From: CAWIMX01 sp963837345
Lineage (GTDB): Bacteria; Acidobacteriota; Vicinamibacteria; Vicinamibacterales; CAVVIG01
Direction of reading: 5' to 3'
Length of the DNA: 64,000 bases
NCBI GenBank assembly: GCA_963837345.1
Contig: CAWIMX010000001.1
Location: 3,038,001-3,102,000 of the forward strand
The notes under the pieces: model-generated
The model's database searches: none
What the model was told of the DNA's origin: nothing
What the model saw: only the letters and a program-made list of their open reading frames with translations
Part shown: in pieces, positions 29,199 to 39,100 of the stretch
Layout: each line of letters opens with the position of its first letter
Position numbering within the stretch: position 1 is the stretch's first letter
Translations under genes and position numbers: made by a program

Positions 29199-31112
29199 CT
29201 ACAGGGCGTTGCTTCGCCCGGCCGGTCGAACGACCACGGCTTCGGGCTCCGGCGTGAAATCTTCCCCGGGGTTGATGAAGCGATCGCGTTCGAAGCGGTA
29301 CTGCTTGTCATAGAGCTGGCGATACCGGCCGTTCTTCGCCAGCAGCTCGTCGTGCGTGCCCCGCTCGACGATCTCGCCCTGCTCGAGCACGAGGATCTGG
29401 TCGGCGCTCTGGATCGTCGACAACCGGTGGGCAATGACGAATGTGGTCCGGCCCTGGCGCAGCGAGCGCAGCCCGTCCTGGATGAGCGCCTCGCTCTCGC
29501 TGTCGAGGCTCGATGTGGCTTCGTCGAGAATCAGAATCCGGGGGTTGGCCAGGATGGCGCGCGCGATCGCCACGCGCTGCCGCTGACCGCCCGACAGCCG
29601 CACGCCGCGCTCGCCGACGATCGTGTCGTACTGGTGCTCGAACGATTCGATGAACTCGTCGCAGTGCGCGATGCGGCTCACCGCCTTGATCTCGTCGCGC
29701 GTGGCGTGCGGGCGGGCGTAGGCGATGTTCTCGGCGATCGTGCCGTCGAAGAGAAAATTGTCCTGCAGCACGACGCCGAGGTTGGTCCGGTAGTCGCGCA
29801 GCCGGACGGCCGTCAGGTCGTGGCCGTCCACGAGGACGCGCCCCTCGAGCGGCCGGTTGAATGCCATCACCAGGCTGATGAGCGTGCTCTTGCCGGAGCC
29901 GCTCGAGCCGACGAGCGCCGTGGTCGTGCCCGCCGGCGCGCGGAACGACACGTGCTTCAGGACCGGCACGCCCGCGTTGTACTCGAACGTCACGTCGTCG
30001 AACGCCACCTCGCCGTCGACCGTGCCGAGCGACGGCAGCGCCGCGTCTTCGTCGTCTTCGGTGGCCATCAGTTTGATCTCGCGAATGCGGTCCAGGCCCG
30101 CAAACGCCTCGCTGATCTGCGTGCCGATGTTCGCGAGCTGCACCACGGGCAGGGTGATCAACCCGACGAGGGTCAGGTACATGACGAACTCGCCCACCGT
30201 CATCTGGCCGGCGCGAATCGATGCGCCGCCGACGAGCAGCATCGCGATGCCGATCGCTCCGATCACCAGCGACGAGAAGGCGCCCATGGCCGACACGCCC
30301 GTGAGCGACTTGGCCACGTTCCGGAACAGGCGGTGCGCGCCTTTCGCAAAGACCAGCTCCTCGCGCTTCTCCGCGGTGTACGCCTTGACGATCCGGACGC
30401 CGCCCAACGACTCCGACAGCCGTCCGGTGACCTCCGCGTTGATCTGGCCGCGTTCGCGGAAGAGCGGACGCAGCTTCTTGAACGCCGTGGCCATCCCGCC
30501 GCCGAACAATCCCAGGACGACAATGGTCACCGCCGTGAGCTGCCAGTTCAGGTAGAAGAGCATCGCGAGCGCCACGATGGCCGTGAAGATCGAGCCCGTC
30601 AACTGCACGAGGCCGGTGCCGACCAGGTTCCGGATCCCCTCCGCATCGCTCATGATCCGCGAGATCAGGATGCCCGTCTTCGTCGAATCGAAGTAGCGGA
30701 TCGGCAGGCGCATCACGTGCGCCTCGACATCCTTGCGCATGTCGGTGATGGCCCGCTGGGCGGCCACGCCGAGAATCTGCGAGTTGGCGAACGCCGTCAC
30801 CGCGCCCACCAGCGTGGCGCCGCCCGCGGCCAGCGCGAGCACGGGCAGGAGCTCCCAGTGCCCCTGGCTGACGACGTTGTCCATCAGATACTTCGAGGTG
30901 GTGGGGAGGACCAGCCCCGACAGCCGGTTGATGACCATCACGACGAGGCCGATCCCCAGCCTGCGCCGATGGGTCCAGATGAGGGCACGCGCTTCTTCCC
31001 ACGCGCCTTTGGTCAGCTTCGCTTTCTTCTTCGGGACGGGAGCCGGCACGGCGCCGCGGCCGCGGGGGATCCGCTCGCCGTGTCCTATTCGACCGGGAAC
31101 CAATGAAGGCAC
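29199..31112 (-). CDS. ABC exporter half-transporter, MsbA/lipid-exporter-like
   Basis: Fused permease-ATPase acting as a homodimer in the inner membrane. A basic N-terminus is followed by six membrane helices (about residues 45-335), then an NBD with G-S-S-G-S-G-K-S-T (Walker A), L-S-G-G-Q-R-Q-R (signature), I-L-I-L-D-E-A-T-S (Walker B) and the H-loop in I-A-H-R-L-S-T. 637 residues. The C-terminal tail E-D-F-T-P-E-P-E-A-V is typical of acidobacterial MsbA-like proteins (recollection). Lipid A genes elsewhere in the window make a lipid A flippase role possible, but multidrug export cannot be excluded. GTG start. Confidence 0.9.
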   Translation of the reverse strand: MPSLVPGRIGHGERIPRGRGAVPAPVPKKKAKLTKGAWEEARALIWTHRRRLGIGLVVMVINRLSGLVLPTTSKYLMDNVVSQGHWELLPVLALAAGGATLVGAVTAFANSQILGVAAQRAITDMRKDVEAHVMRLPIRYFDSTKTGILISRIMSDAEGIRNLVGTGLVQLTGSIFTAIVALAMLFYLNWQLTAVTIVVLGLFGGGMATAFKKLRPLFRERGQINAEVTGRLSESLGGVRIVKAYTAEKREELVFAKGAHRLFRNVAKSLTGVSAMGAFSSLVIGAIGIAMLLVGGASIRAGQMTVGEFVMYLTLVGLITLPVVQLANIGTQISEAFAGLDRIREIKLMATEDDEDAALPSLGTVDGEVAFDDVTFEYNAGVPVLKHVSFRAPAGTTTALVGSSGSGKSTLISLVMAFNRPLEGRVLVDGHDLTAVRLRDYRTNLGVVLQDNFLFDGTIAENIAYARPHATRDEIKAVSRIAHCDEFIESFEHQYDTIVGERGVRLSGGQRQRVAIARAILANPRILILDEATSSLDSESEALIQDGLRSLRQGRTTFVIAHRLSTIQSADQILVLEQGEIVERGTHDELLAKNGRYRQLYDKQYRFERDRFINPGEDFTPEPEAVVVRPAGRSNAL

Positions 31113-31162
31113 CTTGGGATCATACCCCGTCCCGCATCACCCGTTTGGGGCACACTGGGATC

Positions 31163-31633
31163 ATGAGAATCGTCCTTGCGGCAATTGTGGCCGGTGCCCT
31201 CGCCGCGGGCCTCGCGGCCCAGGGGGCGCCGGGCGCCGAGGAAGCCCGGATCCTCGAAGCCGACCGGGCCTTCAATCAGGCGGTGGCCGACCGCAACGTG
31301 GCGCGTTTTCTCGCGCTCGTCGCCGCCGACGCGACGTTTGCGGGCGGCGCGGCGCCGCTTCGCGGGCGCGACGCCGTCCGGGACGGCTGGTCGAGATACT
31401 TCGAGGCCGACGGCCCCACGCTTCGCTGGACGCCCCTTCGCGCGCAGGTCCTGGTGGGCCGCGACGTCGGGGTGACGACCGGCACGTGGGTCCTGCGCAG
31501 CCGCGGCCAGGACGGCCGGATCGACGAAGCGCGCGGGGAATATCTCACCGTCTGGCGGAAGGAGCCCGACGGGGTCTGGCGGGCGGTGTTCGACACCGGG
31601 TCCGCGCAGCCTGCGGCCGACGCCCGGCAATAG
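31163..31633 (+). CDS. Secreted SnoaL/NTF2-like (DUF4440-type) protein
   Basis: Signal peptide (I-V-A-G-A-L-A-A-G-L-A-A-Q) then a single NTF2-fold domain: I-L-E-A-D-R-A-F-N-Q-A-V, the F-L-A-L-V-A-A-D-A-T-F strand pattern, G-R-D-A-V-R-D-G-W and T-G-T-W-V-L-R-S-R. The C-terminal Y-L-T-V-W-R-K-E-P-D-G-V-W-R is a family hallmark. 156 residues. The ATG at 31163 is used because the signal peptide begins there; an upstream in-frame start would place about 20 polar residues first. Ligand or activity unknown. Confidence 0.82.
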   Translation: MRIVLAAIVAGALAAGLAAQGAPGAEEARILEADRAFNQAVADRNVARFLALVAADATFAGGAAPLRGRDAVRDGWSRYFEADGPTLRWTPLRAQVLVGRDVGVTTGTWVLRSRGQDGRIDEARGEYLTVWRKEPDGVWRAVFDTGSAQPAADARQ

Positions 31634-31744
31634 TCCGGCTGCCCGCGCGTCCGCCTCGACTCGCGTCCCCTTCGAACCGTCCTCGACAGGTGACGATCGC
31701 GTCGAGCCGATGTGAATTACAGACCAAAACGGACCGCGCGCCCC

Positions 31745-31760
31745 TGGCACAGCCCTTGAA
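31745..31760 (+). promoter_or_regulatory. Candidate sigma-54 promoter
   Basis: tggcacagcccttgaa matches the -24 element fully and keeps the GG-N10-G spacing; the -12 dinucleotide is GA, not GC. Predicted start about 31771, 25 nt before the ATG at 31796. It lies in a 162-bp gap otherwise without recognisable content. Confidence 0.45.
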
Positions 31761-31795
31761 GCCGTGGTCACTGCCACGCCTGCTCGGGACCGACG

Positions 31796-32161
31796 ATGAT
31801 CAAACCCTCTCGAACCGTAGTCGCCATCATGCTGGCGTCAGGCCTCGGACTGGGTTCGACCGCCTGCGCCGCCCGGACCTATCGCTATGACGGCGGATAC
31901 AACCGCGCCGCCGACCGGCGCGCCTATGATCTCGGCTATCGCGACGGCTTCGAAGCCGGGCGCAACGACGCGCGTCGCCGCGCGCGCTACGATCCCACGC
32001 GCTCGCGCCAGTATCGGGACGTCGAGCGTCGCGACCGCGATCGTGACGGCGACCGCGACGACCGCCGATCCGGCCGCCGTGACGACTTCGCGCGCGACTA
32101 CCGCGCGGCCTTCCGTCAGGGTTACGACGAAGGCTATCGGGGCACGCGGGTCCGACGATGA
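31796..32161 (+). CDS. Small Arg/Asp/Tyr-rich lipoprotein
   Basis: A 121-residue protein with a lipoprotein leader (L-G-S-T-A-C-A-A). The mature part is extremely rich in R, D and Y, with two near-copies of a motif: A-Y-D-L-G-Y-R-D-G-F-E-A-G and A-F-R-Q-G-Y-D-E-G-Y-R-G, separated by an R-D-R-D-G-D-R-D-D-R-R charge run. G-Y-x-x-G-x-x-x-G repeats of this sort occur in small envelope-stress proteins. A sigma-54-like site precedes it. No function is recognised. Confidence 0.7.
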   Translation: MIKPSRTVVAIMLASGLGLGSTACAARTYRYDGGYNRAADRRAYDLGYRDGFEAGRNDARRRARYDPTRSRQYRDVERRDRDRDGDRDDRRSGRRDDFARDYRAAFRQGYDEGYRGTRVRR

Positions 32162-32216
32162 CGCGGCCGGACCGTTGATGAGCTCGGCCGAGGTTGCCTG
32201 CGCCGGCGCGGCGCAC

Positions 32217-32222
32217 TATGCT
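32217..32222 (+). promoter_or_regulatory. Candidate -10 hexamer TATGCT, leaderless start for the cupin protein
   Basis: TATGCT ends 5 nt before the GTG at 32228 and 8 nt before the ATG at 32231. No Shine-Dalgarno is present. Confidence 0.4.
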
Positions 32223-32230
32223 CTGGCGTG

Positions 32231-32959
32231 ATGAACGCCTTGAGCTGGCTCGCTCGCGTCGGCCTGTTTTCGATGCTCGTCGTCCCCGTGTCGGCTGCGC
32301 CCCAAACGCGCGCGGCCGCGACGCGCTCGCCGTCGCTGAGCGTGCTGGTCACGACGCGTACGGGGGACCCTCTCCCGGACGCGGTGGTCACCCTGGAAGG
32401 GCCGGTGTCACGGGAAGGCACGACGGCGGCGGACGGCACGGTCAGCTTCGCGGTCGTCACCGCGGGCACGTACCGCTGCCACGTCGAGCACGACGGCTAC
32501 CTGACCCTCGAAAAAGAGATTGCCGTGAAGGCGACCGGCCGGACGTCGGCCGAGGCCTCGCTCTCTGCCGCCCCGCCCCCGCCCCCGGCGCCCGCGGCGC
32601 CCGCCGCGCTCGAGCTGACGCCGGGCGCGCCGAAGGTCATCGACATTACGGACCTCGCCGCGGAGGAACTGAAGGAGCGCGATCCCGTGGTGGAGCGCGT
32701 CATCGGCTGCTCGGGCGCGACCTCGGCGCGTCTGCTGCGCCTCCAGGAGTCGCTTCCGGCCCGCGCCCGCGACGACGCGGACCAGATGCTGTATGTGGTG
32801 GCAGGGGAGGCGACGCTGAAGATCGGCGATCTCAACCGGGCGATCTCCGCGGGATCCTTCGGCATCGTCCCGCGCGGCACGTCGTATTCCGTCTCCCGCC
32901 GCGGCCGCAATCCGCTCATCCTTCTGACCGTCGTGTCCGGACCGGCCTGCGTCGATTAG
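32231..32959 (+). CDS. Secreted Ig-like plus cupin domain protein
   Basis: A signal peptide is followed by a carboxypeptidase-regulatory-like beta sandwich (V-L-V-T-T-R-T-G-D-P-L-P-D-A-V-V-T-L-E-G; G-T-Y-R-C-H-V-E-H-D-G-Y) and a proline/alanine linker (A-P-P-P-P-P-A-P-A-A). A single cupin barrel ends the protein (D-D-A-D-Q-M-L-Y-V-V-A-G-E-A, then G-S-F-G-I-V-P-R-G-T-S-Y). The usual cupin metal His residues appear substituted (Q-M-L-Y instead of H-x-H), so ligand binding without metal is possible. 242 residues. Confidence 0.75.
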   Translation: MNALSWLARVGLFSMLVVPVSAAPQTRAAATRSPSLSVLVTTRTGDPLPDAVVTLEGPVSREGTTAADGTVSFAVVTAGTYRCHVEHDGYLTLEKEIAVKATGRTSAEASLSAAPPPPPAPAAPAALELTPGAPKVIDITDLAAEELKERDPVVERVIGCSGATSARLLRLQESLPARARDDADQMLYVVAGEATLKIGDLNRAISAGSFGIVPRGTSYSVSRRGRNPLILLTVVSGPACVD

Positions 32960-32979
32960 GTCGGGGCGGCGGCGAGCCG

Positions 32980-33831
32980 CTAGAAGGCGAGCCGGTAGAT
33001 CGCTTCGGCCAGTCCGTCCTCGTCGTGCGATCGGCTGATCGTCCAGCCTTCGGTGCGCGCGCGGGCCAGGAGCCCGTCGCAGGCGTTCCCCATCACCACC
33101 GGCGTGCCTGCGAATTCGAGCATCTCGACGTCGTTCAGATTGTCGCCCACGGCCATCACCTCGTCGCGCGTCAGCCCGAGCTCCGTGGCCCACGCCGAGA
33201 GCGTCGTGCCTTTCGAGCAGCCGCACTGGTTCACGTCGATCAGGGCGAAGTCGCGATCTTCGTATTCGGTGACCTGAAGCGAGAACGCGCCGGCGCAGGC
33301 GAGCGCCCGCAGCCGGACGGCCAGGTCGCGCATCGGCGCCACCTCGCCGTTGAACATCACCTGCACGGGGTCGTCGGTGAGGGCGGCGGCGAGCGGCGTC
33401 ACCTGGCGGATGAAGGCGCGGTTGCGGTCGTAGTAGCGGCGGCGGTTCGGATGGGTCCAGTCCATGTGCTCGTACGCGATCGCCTCGGGCCGGCCGTCGG
33501 GCCCGGGCGAGTCGAAGACGAGGGCGACGCATTCCCGGAAGGCCTGCATCTCGTCGAGCACCTGGCGCGCGGCGTCGCGGGCCAGGAGCCGACGCATCCG
33601 GGTCGATCCGCGATCGTCCTTCAGAATCGCGCCGTTGCTCGCGACGAGCGTGACCGGCACCGGCAGCGCGTCGGCGACGGGCCGGGCGAAGTGGACGCTG
33701 CGGCCGGTGAGGAGGGCGATCGCGACGTGTCGTATCCGGGCCTCGACGAGCGCCCGCCGGTGGGCGCGGGGCAGCTGCCCCTGGCTGTTGAGCAGCGTGC
33801 CGTCGATGTCAATGGCGATGAGGCGGATCAT
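32980..33831 (-). CDS. Cof-type HAD-IIB phosphatase
   Basis: Cytoplasmic sugar- or nucleotide-phosphate phosphatase. HAD motif I is I-A-I-D-I-D-G-T-L-L-N; motif II L-L-T-G-R-S; motif III Lys in S-K-G-T-T-L; motif IV A-V-G-D-N-L-N-D-V-E-M-L. The IIB cap lies between. 283 residues. The start overlaps the end of the upstream WYL gene by 23 nt, so it is translationally coupled and possibly controlled by that regulator. Confidence 0.9.
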   Translation of the reverse strand: MIRLIAIDIDGTLLNSQGQLPRAHRRALVEARIRHVAIALLTGRSVHFARPVADALPVPVTLVASNGAILKDDRGSTRMRRLLARDAARQVLDEMQAFRECVALVFDSPGPDGRPEAIAYEHMDWTHPNRRRYYDRNRAFIRQVTPLAAALTDDPVQVMFNGEVAPMRDLAVRLRALACAGAFSLQVTEYEDRDFALIDVNQCGCSKGTTLSAWATELGLTRDEVMAVGDNLNDVEMLEFAGTPVVMGNACDGLLARARTEGWTISRSHDEDGLAEAIYRLAF

Positions 33832-34867
33832 TCGGGGTGCCTGGCGCCTGGGTGCCTGGGCGCGGGTGCTGAGGTGCCCGGCTGGCGTAGACGGCGCGGG
33901 CCTCGTCGAACTGCTCGGCGACGTCGCGGGCGAGGGTTTCGGGAGCCAGCACGCGGGCGAAAGGTCCGAAGCTCAGAATCCAGCTGATGAGCGCCCGATC
34001 GGTGCACACGTCGAGCGTCACCACGACGCCGCCCTGGTCCGTGTCGCGGAGGGTCTGCGAGGCATGCCATTCGCGCGCCCGCACGTAGTCGGCGACACCG
34101 GACTGGAATTCGATTTCCACGCGTTCGGGCGGGCCGGAGTGGACCCCGAGCGAGTGCGGGAACGCCTCATCGGGCAGTTCGGCGATCGGCACGAACCGCT
34201 CCTCGAGGTGCGACAACGTCTCGATCCGCTCGACGGCGAACGTGCGCACCTCTCCGTACTCCGGCACGTAGGCGAGCAGGTACAGGCCGCCTTGCGCGTA
34301 GGCCAGGCGATAGGGGTGAATCAGATAGGCCCGGGTGCGGTGGCTGGCCATCGAGTGGTACGTCATCTTCGCCTGGCGCAGCTCCAGCGTGGCTTCGAGC
34401 GCCCGCGCCACGATCGCCTGGCGCCGCGGATCGTCGAGCCGGCGCGCCGGGTCGGCTTTGGCCACGATGACGCGGGGCAGCTGGTCGAGAAACCGACGCA
34501 TGTGCGGCGTGAGCGTCGCCGCGAGCTTCTCGAACGCGCGCTCGACGTCGTCTTGAAAGGGCGTGCCGGCCAGGGCGGCCAGCAGCGTACGGCTGAAATA
34601 GAGCGCGGACAGCTCGGAGAGCGTGAGGCCGGCGGCGAGGCCCTTGAAGGCGTCGCCGTTCACTTTCCAGCGCGTCCGGCCGTCGTCGTGCGTGCGATCG
34701 TCGTAGAGCGGAAAGCCAGCGGCTTCGAGCGCCTCGAGGTCGCGTCGAATCGTACGCGTGGTGACGCCGGTGAGCGATGCCAGGTCGTGAATCGTGACGC
34801 CTGTGCCGCGCGCCCGTTCGACTTCGCGCAGCACCGTCCACTGGCGGATGACTTCGGCGTTACGCAC
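33809..34867 (-). CDS. HTH-WYL transcriptional regulator
   Basis: DeoR-type winged helix at the N-terminus (R-Q-W-T-V-L-R-E-V-E-R, T-I-H-D-L-A-S-L-T-G-V-T-T-R-T-I-R-R-D-L) then a WYL effector-binding domain (R-A-Y-L-I-H-P-Y-R-L-A-Y-A; G-G-L-Y-L-L-A-Y) and a C-terminal WCX extension. 352 residues. The last about 20 residues (P-Q-H-P-R-P-G-T-Q-A-P-G-T-P-N) are coded by a degenerate gtgcctggg repeat at 33838-33886 and look like repeat-derived tail. GTG start; TACAAT on the minus strand at 34874-34879 is 6 nt upstream, predicting a leaderless mRNA. No CRISPR or defence genes are nearby. Confidence 0.9.
   Translation of the reverse strand: MRNAEVIRQWTVLREVERARGTGVTIHDLASLTGVTTRTIRRDLEALEAAGFPLYDDRTHDDGRTRWKVNGDAFKGLAAGLTLSELSALYFSRTLLAALAGTPFQDDVERAFEKLAATLTPHMRRFLDQLPRVIVAKADPARRLDDPRRQAIVARALEATLELRQAKMTYHSMASHRTRAYLIHPYRLAYAQGGLYLLAYVPEYGEVRTFAVERIETLSHLEERFVPIAELPDEAFPHSLGVHSGPPERVEIEFQSGVADYVRAREWHASQTLRDTDQGGVVVTLDVCTDRALISWILSFGPFARVLAPETLARDVAEQFDEARAVYASRAPQHPRPGTQAPGTPNDPPHRH
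33838..33886 (-). repeat. Degenerate gtgcctggg stutter repeat inside the WYL gene 3' end
   Basis: On the plus strand, gtgcctggcgcctgggtgcc, then tgggcgcgggtgctgaggtg recur with an 8-12 nt period. The repeat codes the low-complexity C-terminus of the WYL regulator. Confidence 0.55.
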
Positions 34868-34873
34868 GAGCCG

Positions 34874-34879
34874 ATTGTA
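34874..34879 (-). promoter_or_regulatory. Candidate -10 hexamer TACAAT, leaderless start for the WYL regulator
   Basis: TACAAT on the minus strand, 6 nt before the GTG at 34867. It lies in the 87-bp divergent region shared with the efflux operon, so autoregulation through this region is possible. Confidence 0.45.
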
Positions 34880-34954
34880 CCAACGCCCCGTGTCGGTATT
34901 ACACTACCTCTTTCGGCCTGAATCCAACCTCCTCACTCGAGAGTCATAAGACGC

Positions 34955-36079
34955 ATGCGCCGTTCCCCGGTCGTTCATCCCGTCCTTGGTGCCATTCTGC
35001 TGACTGCCTCGTGCGGGCCTTCCGGACAGGGGGCCGGCGCGGGTGCCGCCGGCCGGGGCGGCGGCATGCCGGCCACGGCCGTCGTGCTCCGGACCGTCGA
35101 GGCGACCGACGTCGAAGACGCATCCGAGTACGTCGCGACGCTGAAGTCGCTCCGCTCGACCACGGTCCAGCCGCAGATCGACGGGCAGATCACCAGGATC
35201 GTCGTGCAGTCCGGCCAGCGCGTGGCCGAGGGCGCCGAGCTGTTCCAGATCGATGCGCGGCGTCAACAGGCGGCGGTGTCGAGCCAGGAGGCCGAACGCG
35301 CGGCGCGCCAGGCGAACGTCGCCTACGCGCGCCAGCAGGCCGAACGGGCGCAGAGCCTGCTCGACGCCGGCGCCATCAGCCGGCAGGAGCTCGAGCAGGC
35401 GCAGACGGCGCTCGAGACGGCGCAGGCGTCGCTCGAGTCGCTCGACGCCCAGCTCCGCCAGCAGCAGGTGCAGCTGCGGTACTTCACGGTCACGGCGCCG
35501 ACGGCGGGGGTCGTGGGCGACATTCCGGTGCGCGTCGGCAGCCAGGTGACGTCGCAGACCGTGCTGACGCGTCTCGATGAGAACGCGACCCTCGAGGTGT
35601 ACGTCTCGGTGCCGCTCGAGCGCGCGGGGGATCTCGGCGCTCGGCCTCCCGATCGACGTGCGGAGCGGCGACGGATCGCCGCATCGCTGGCGGCCACGAC
35701 GGTGAGCTTCATCGCGCCGCACGTCGACGAGGAGACGCAGACGGTGCTGGTGAAGGCGTCGGTTCCGAACGCGAACGGGGCACTCCGCGCCTAGCAGTTC
35801 GTGCGCGCCCGCATCGTGTGGAAGACGACGCGGGGGCTCACGATTCCGGTGACGGCCGTCGTCCGCATCAACGGGCAGTTTTTCGCGTTCGTGGCCGAGC
35901 CCGCCGAAGGCGGCCTGGTGGCGAAACAGCGCGCGATCACCGTCGGTCCGATCGTGGGCGACGCCTATGTGTTGCTCGACGGCGTGAAGGAGGGCGAGCG
36001 CCTCGTCGTCTCGGGCGCGCAGAAGCTGCGGGACGGCGTGCCCGTCGCCGACGCGCCGGCCCCCAATAACCGGACGTGA
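34955..36079 (+). pseudogene. HlyD-type membrane fusion protein of an RND efflux system, interrupted
   Basis: Periplasmic adaptor linking the RND pump to the outer-membrane channel. Lipoprotein-like leader (L-T-A-S-C-G-P-S), lipoyl half-motif (Q-I-D-G-Q-I-T-R-I-V-V-Q-S-G-Q-R-V), a long Glu/Ala/Gln alpha-hairpin (about residues 95-165), second half-motif (F-T-V-T-A-P-T-A-G-V-V-G-D) and a beta-barrel domain. Three surplus bases near 35638, 35688 and 35698 scramble only about 20 residues because they sum to one codon. A TAG at 35792-35794 then stops the frame where G-Q-F-V-R-A would be expected; the same frame continues from 35801 to a normal C-terminus. Probably a single gene in the source genome. 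Confidence 0.75.
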
Positions 36080-36088
36080 CACTCACGT

Positions 36089-36118
36089 CCCGAATCCGGA
36101 ATCCCGAACCCCGAAACC
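36089..36118 (+). repeat. Degenerate CCCGAAT stutter repeat
   Basis: Words cccgaat, ccggaat, cccgaac and cccgaaac follow each other with a 7-8 nt period in the 40-bp gap between the adaptor and pump genes, right up to the GTG at 36120. Confidence 0.65.
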
Positions 36119-36119
36119 C

Positions 36120-39100
36120 GTGTTCGTAGATACCTTCATCCGACGGCCGATTCTGGCGAGCGTGTGCTCGCTGGCCATCATTCTCGCCGGGCTCATCGCG
36201 ATCCCGACGCTCCCCGATGTCGCAGTTTCCGGACCTCGCGCCGCCGCAGGTCCAGGTGCGCGGCGTTCTACAACGGCGCCAGCGCGCAGGTCGTGGAAAC
36301 GGCGGTCACCGCGCCGATCGAACAGGCCATCAACGGCGTCGAGGGCATGATGTACATGACCTCGTCGAGCGGGAACGACGGCTCGTCGATCGTCACCGTC
36401 ACCTTCGACCTCACCCGCGACATCGACATCGCCGCGGTGGACGTCCAGAACCGCATCGCCCAGGTGGAGGGCCGGCTGCCGAACGAGGTGAAGGCGGTCG
36501 GCGTGTCGGTGTCGAAAGTGTCGACAGAACTTCATCATGGGCGCGGCCGATGTACTCGGAGCACGGCGAGTACGACGAGCCTGTTCATGAGCAACTACGT
36601 CGATCGCTTCATCCGCGACGACGCTGAAGCGCGTGCCCGGCGTCGGCGACGTGCAGCAGTTCGGCGAGCGCAAGTACGCGATGCGGCTGTGGGTGGACCC
36701 GGATCGACTCGCCAGCCGCGGCATCACGGCGGAAGACGTCGTGCAGGCGCTGCGCGAGCAGAACGTGCAGGTGGCGGCGGGCCAGGTGGGGCAGCCGCCG
36801 GCCCGTGAGGGGCAGACATACCAGATCAGCGTTCGCGCGGTGGGCCGCCTGGCCGAGCCCTCGGAGTTCGAGAACATCATCCTCAAGCGCTCCACAGACG
36901 GCACGCTGGTGCGGCTGAAGGACGTGGGCCGCGCCGAGCTGGGCGCCGAGAGCTACACTAGCACGCTGCGCTACAACGGGCGCGACGGGGTGGGCTTCGG
37001 CGTGCTGCCGCTGCCGGACGCGAACGCGCTCGAGGTGTACCAGAACGTCGTGGCGGAGTTCGACCGGCTGTCGGCCGATTTCCCGCCCGGGCTTAAGCAT
37101 CGAGGCCGCCTTCGACACGACGACGGTCGTGTCGGACTCGATCCGCGAAGTGGTCATCACGCTCACGGAGGCGATTGTGCTCGTCGTGCTGGTGATGTTC
37201 CTGTTCCTCCAGAACTGGCGCACGACCCTCATTCCCGCGATCACCATCCCGGTGTCGCTCGTCGGAACGTTCGCGTTCGTGAAGCTGTTCGGCTTCTCGA
37301 TCAACACGCTCACCCTGTTCGGCATCACGCTGGCCACGGGCCTCGTGGTCGACGACGCCATCGTCGTCATCGAGAACATCGAGCGCCACATCCACGACTT
37401 CCACCGGCCCGCCGCCCGAGGCCTCGTCCAGGCCATGGGCGGAAGTGACGGGCGCCGTGATCGCGACGGCGCTCGTGCTGGCGGCGGTGTTCGTGCCGGT
37501 GGCGTTCTTCCCCGGCACGACGGGGCGGCTCTATCAGCAGTTCGCCCTCACGATCGCCGTGTCGATGGCGATCTCGGCGTTCAACGCCCTCACGCTCACG
37601 CCGGCGCTGTCGGCGCTGCTGCTTGGCGAAGGTCGAGAAGCCGAAGGGCGCTCTTCTTCCGCGGCGTGAACCGGGCCATCGACGGCGGCACGTCGCTGCT
37701 CGTGTCGACGCTTCGGGGGCTGGTGCGGATGCGCGCGATCGTCGTGCTGGCATTCGTGCTGCTGCTCGGCGCCACCTACTGGGTGTACACGCGCGTGCCG
37801 ACGGCGTTCGTGCCCGACGAAGATCAGGGCTACATCATCCTGCTCGTGCAGGCGCCGCCGGGCGCATCGCTCGACTACACGTCGGGCGTCGTCCAGCAGG
37901 TGGAAGCGGTGATGAAGTCGGCGCCGGAGGTCCAGAACATGTTCGCGATCAGCCGGCTTCAGTTTCGCCGGATCCAGTCCGAACGACGGCATCGCGTTCG
38001 CGAGCCTGAAGCCGTTCGACCAGCGCCAGGGCGACGAGCACGGCGCGTCGGCCATCGTCGGCCGGCTGTTCGGCGGGTTGAGCCAGATCACGGGCGCGAC
38101 GGTGATTCCCGTGCTGCCGCCGTCGATCAGCGGACTGGGCCAGTTCGGCGGCCTGACCTACGAGCTGCTGGACCAGAGCGGCAGGCTCGATCGAGAATCT
38201 CGAGGCGGTTGCGCAGCAGTTCATCGGCCAGGGCTACCAGACGCCCGGCTTGACCGGGCTGTTCACCCAGTTCACCGCGAACGATCCGCAGCTCGTCGTG
38301 ACCGTGGATCGCGAGCAGGCAAAGAGCCTCGGCGTGTCGCTCAGCAGCATCGCCGAGACGATGCAGATCTTCCTGGGGTCGACGCTACGTGAACGACTTC
38401 GACTTCGAACAACCGATCGTACCGTGTCTACGTCCAGGCGGACCGCGAATTCCGCTCGAAGCCCGAGCGACATCGAGCGATATCGGTGCGGACGAGGGCG
38501 GCCGCATGCTGCCTCTGAGCGACCTGGTCACGGTCACGGAGGCGACGCGCCGAAGACGATCACGCACTACAACCTGTTTCGCTCGGCCGAGATCAACGCG
38601 TCGGCCGCGCCGGGCTACAGCTCCGGCCAGGCGATCCAGGCGATGCAGGACCTGTCGGCGCGCGTGCTGCCCCAGGGGTTCTCGTACGCCTGGTCGGGAT
38701 TGTCGCTGGAGGAGATCTCGGCCGGCAGCCAATCCACGCTGATCTTCGGGCTGGGCCTCCTGCTCGTGTACCTCACGCTCGCCGGGCAGTACGAGAGCCT
38801 CGCGCTGCCGTTCATCATCCTCCTGTCGGTGCCGCTGGCCGTGCTGGGGGCCCTGCTGGCGCAGTGGGGCCGAGGGTTGGCGAACGACGTGTACTGCCAG
38901 ATCGGGCTGGTCATGCTGATCGGCCTCTCGGCCAAGAACGGCATTCTGGTGGTGCAGTTCGCCGAGCAGCTGCGCGAGCGCGGCCTGAGCGTCGCGGAGG
39001 CCGCCGTGGAGGCCGCGCGCATCCGGCTGCGGCCGATCCTGATGACGTCGCTCGCATTGATCTTCGGCGTCATGCCCGCTCGTGTTCGCCAGCGGCGCGG

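Noticed and set aside
33809..34867. WYL regulator as part of a defence island
   Set aside because: No restriction, CRISPR, BREX or nuclease genes adjoin; neighbours are metabolic and efflux genes.
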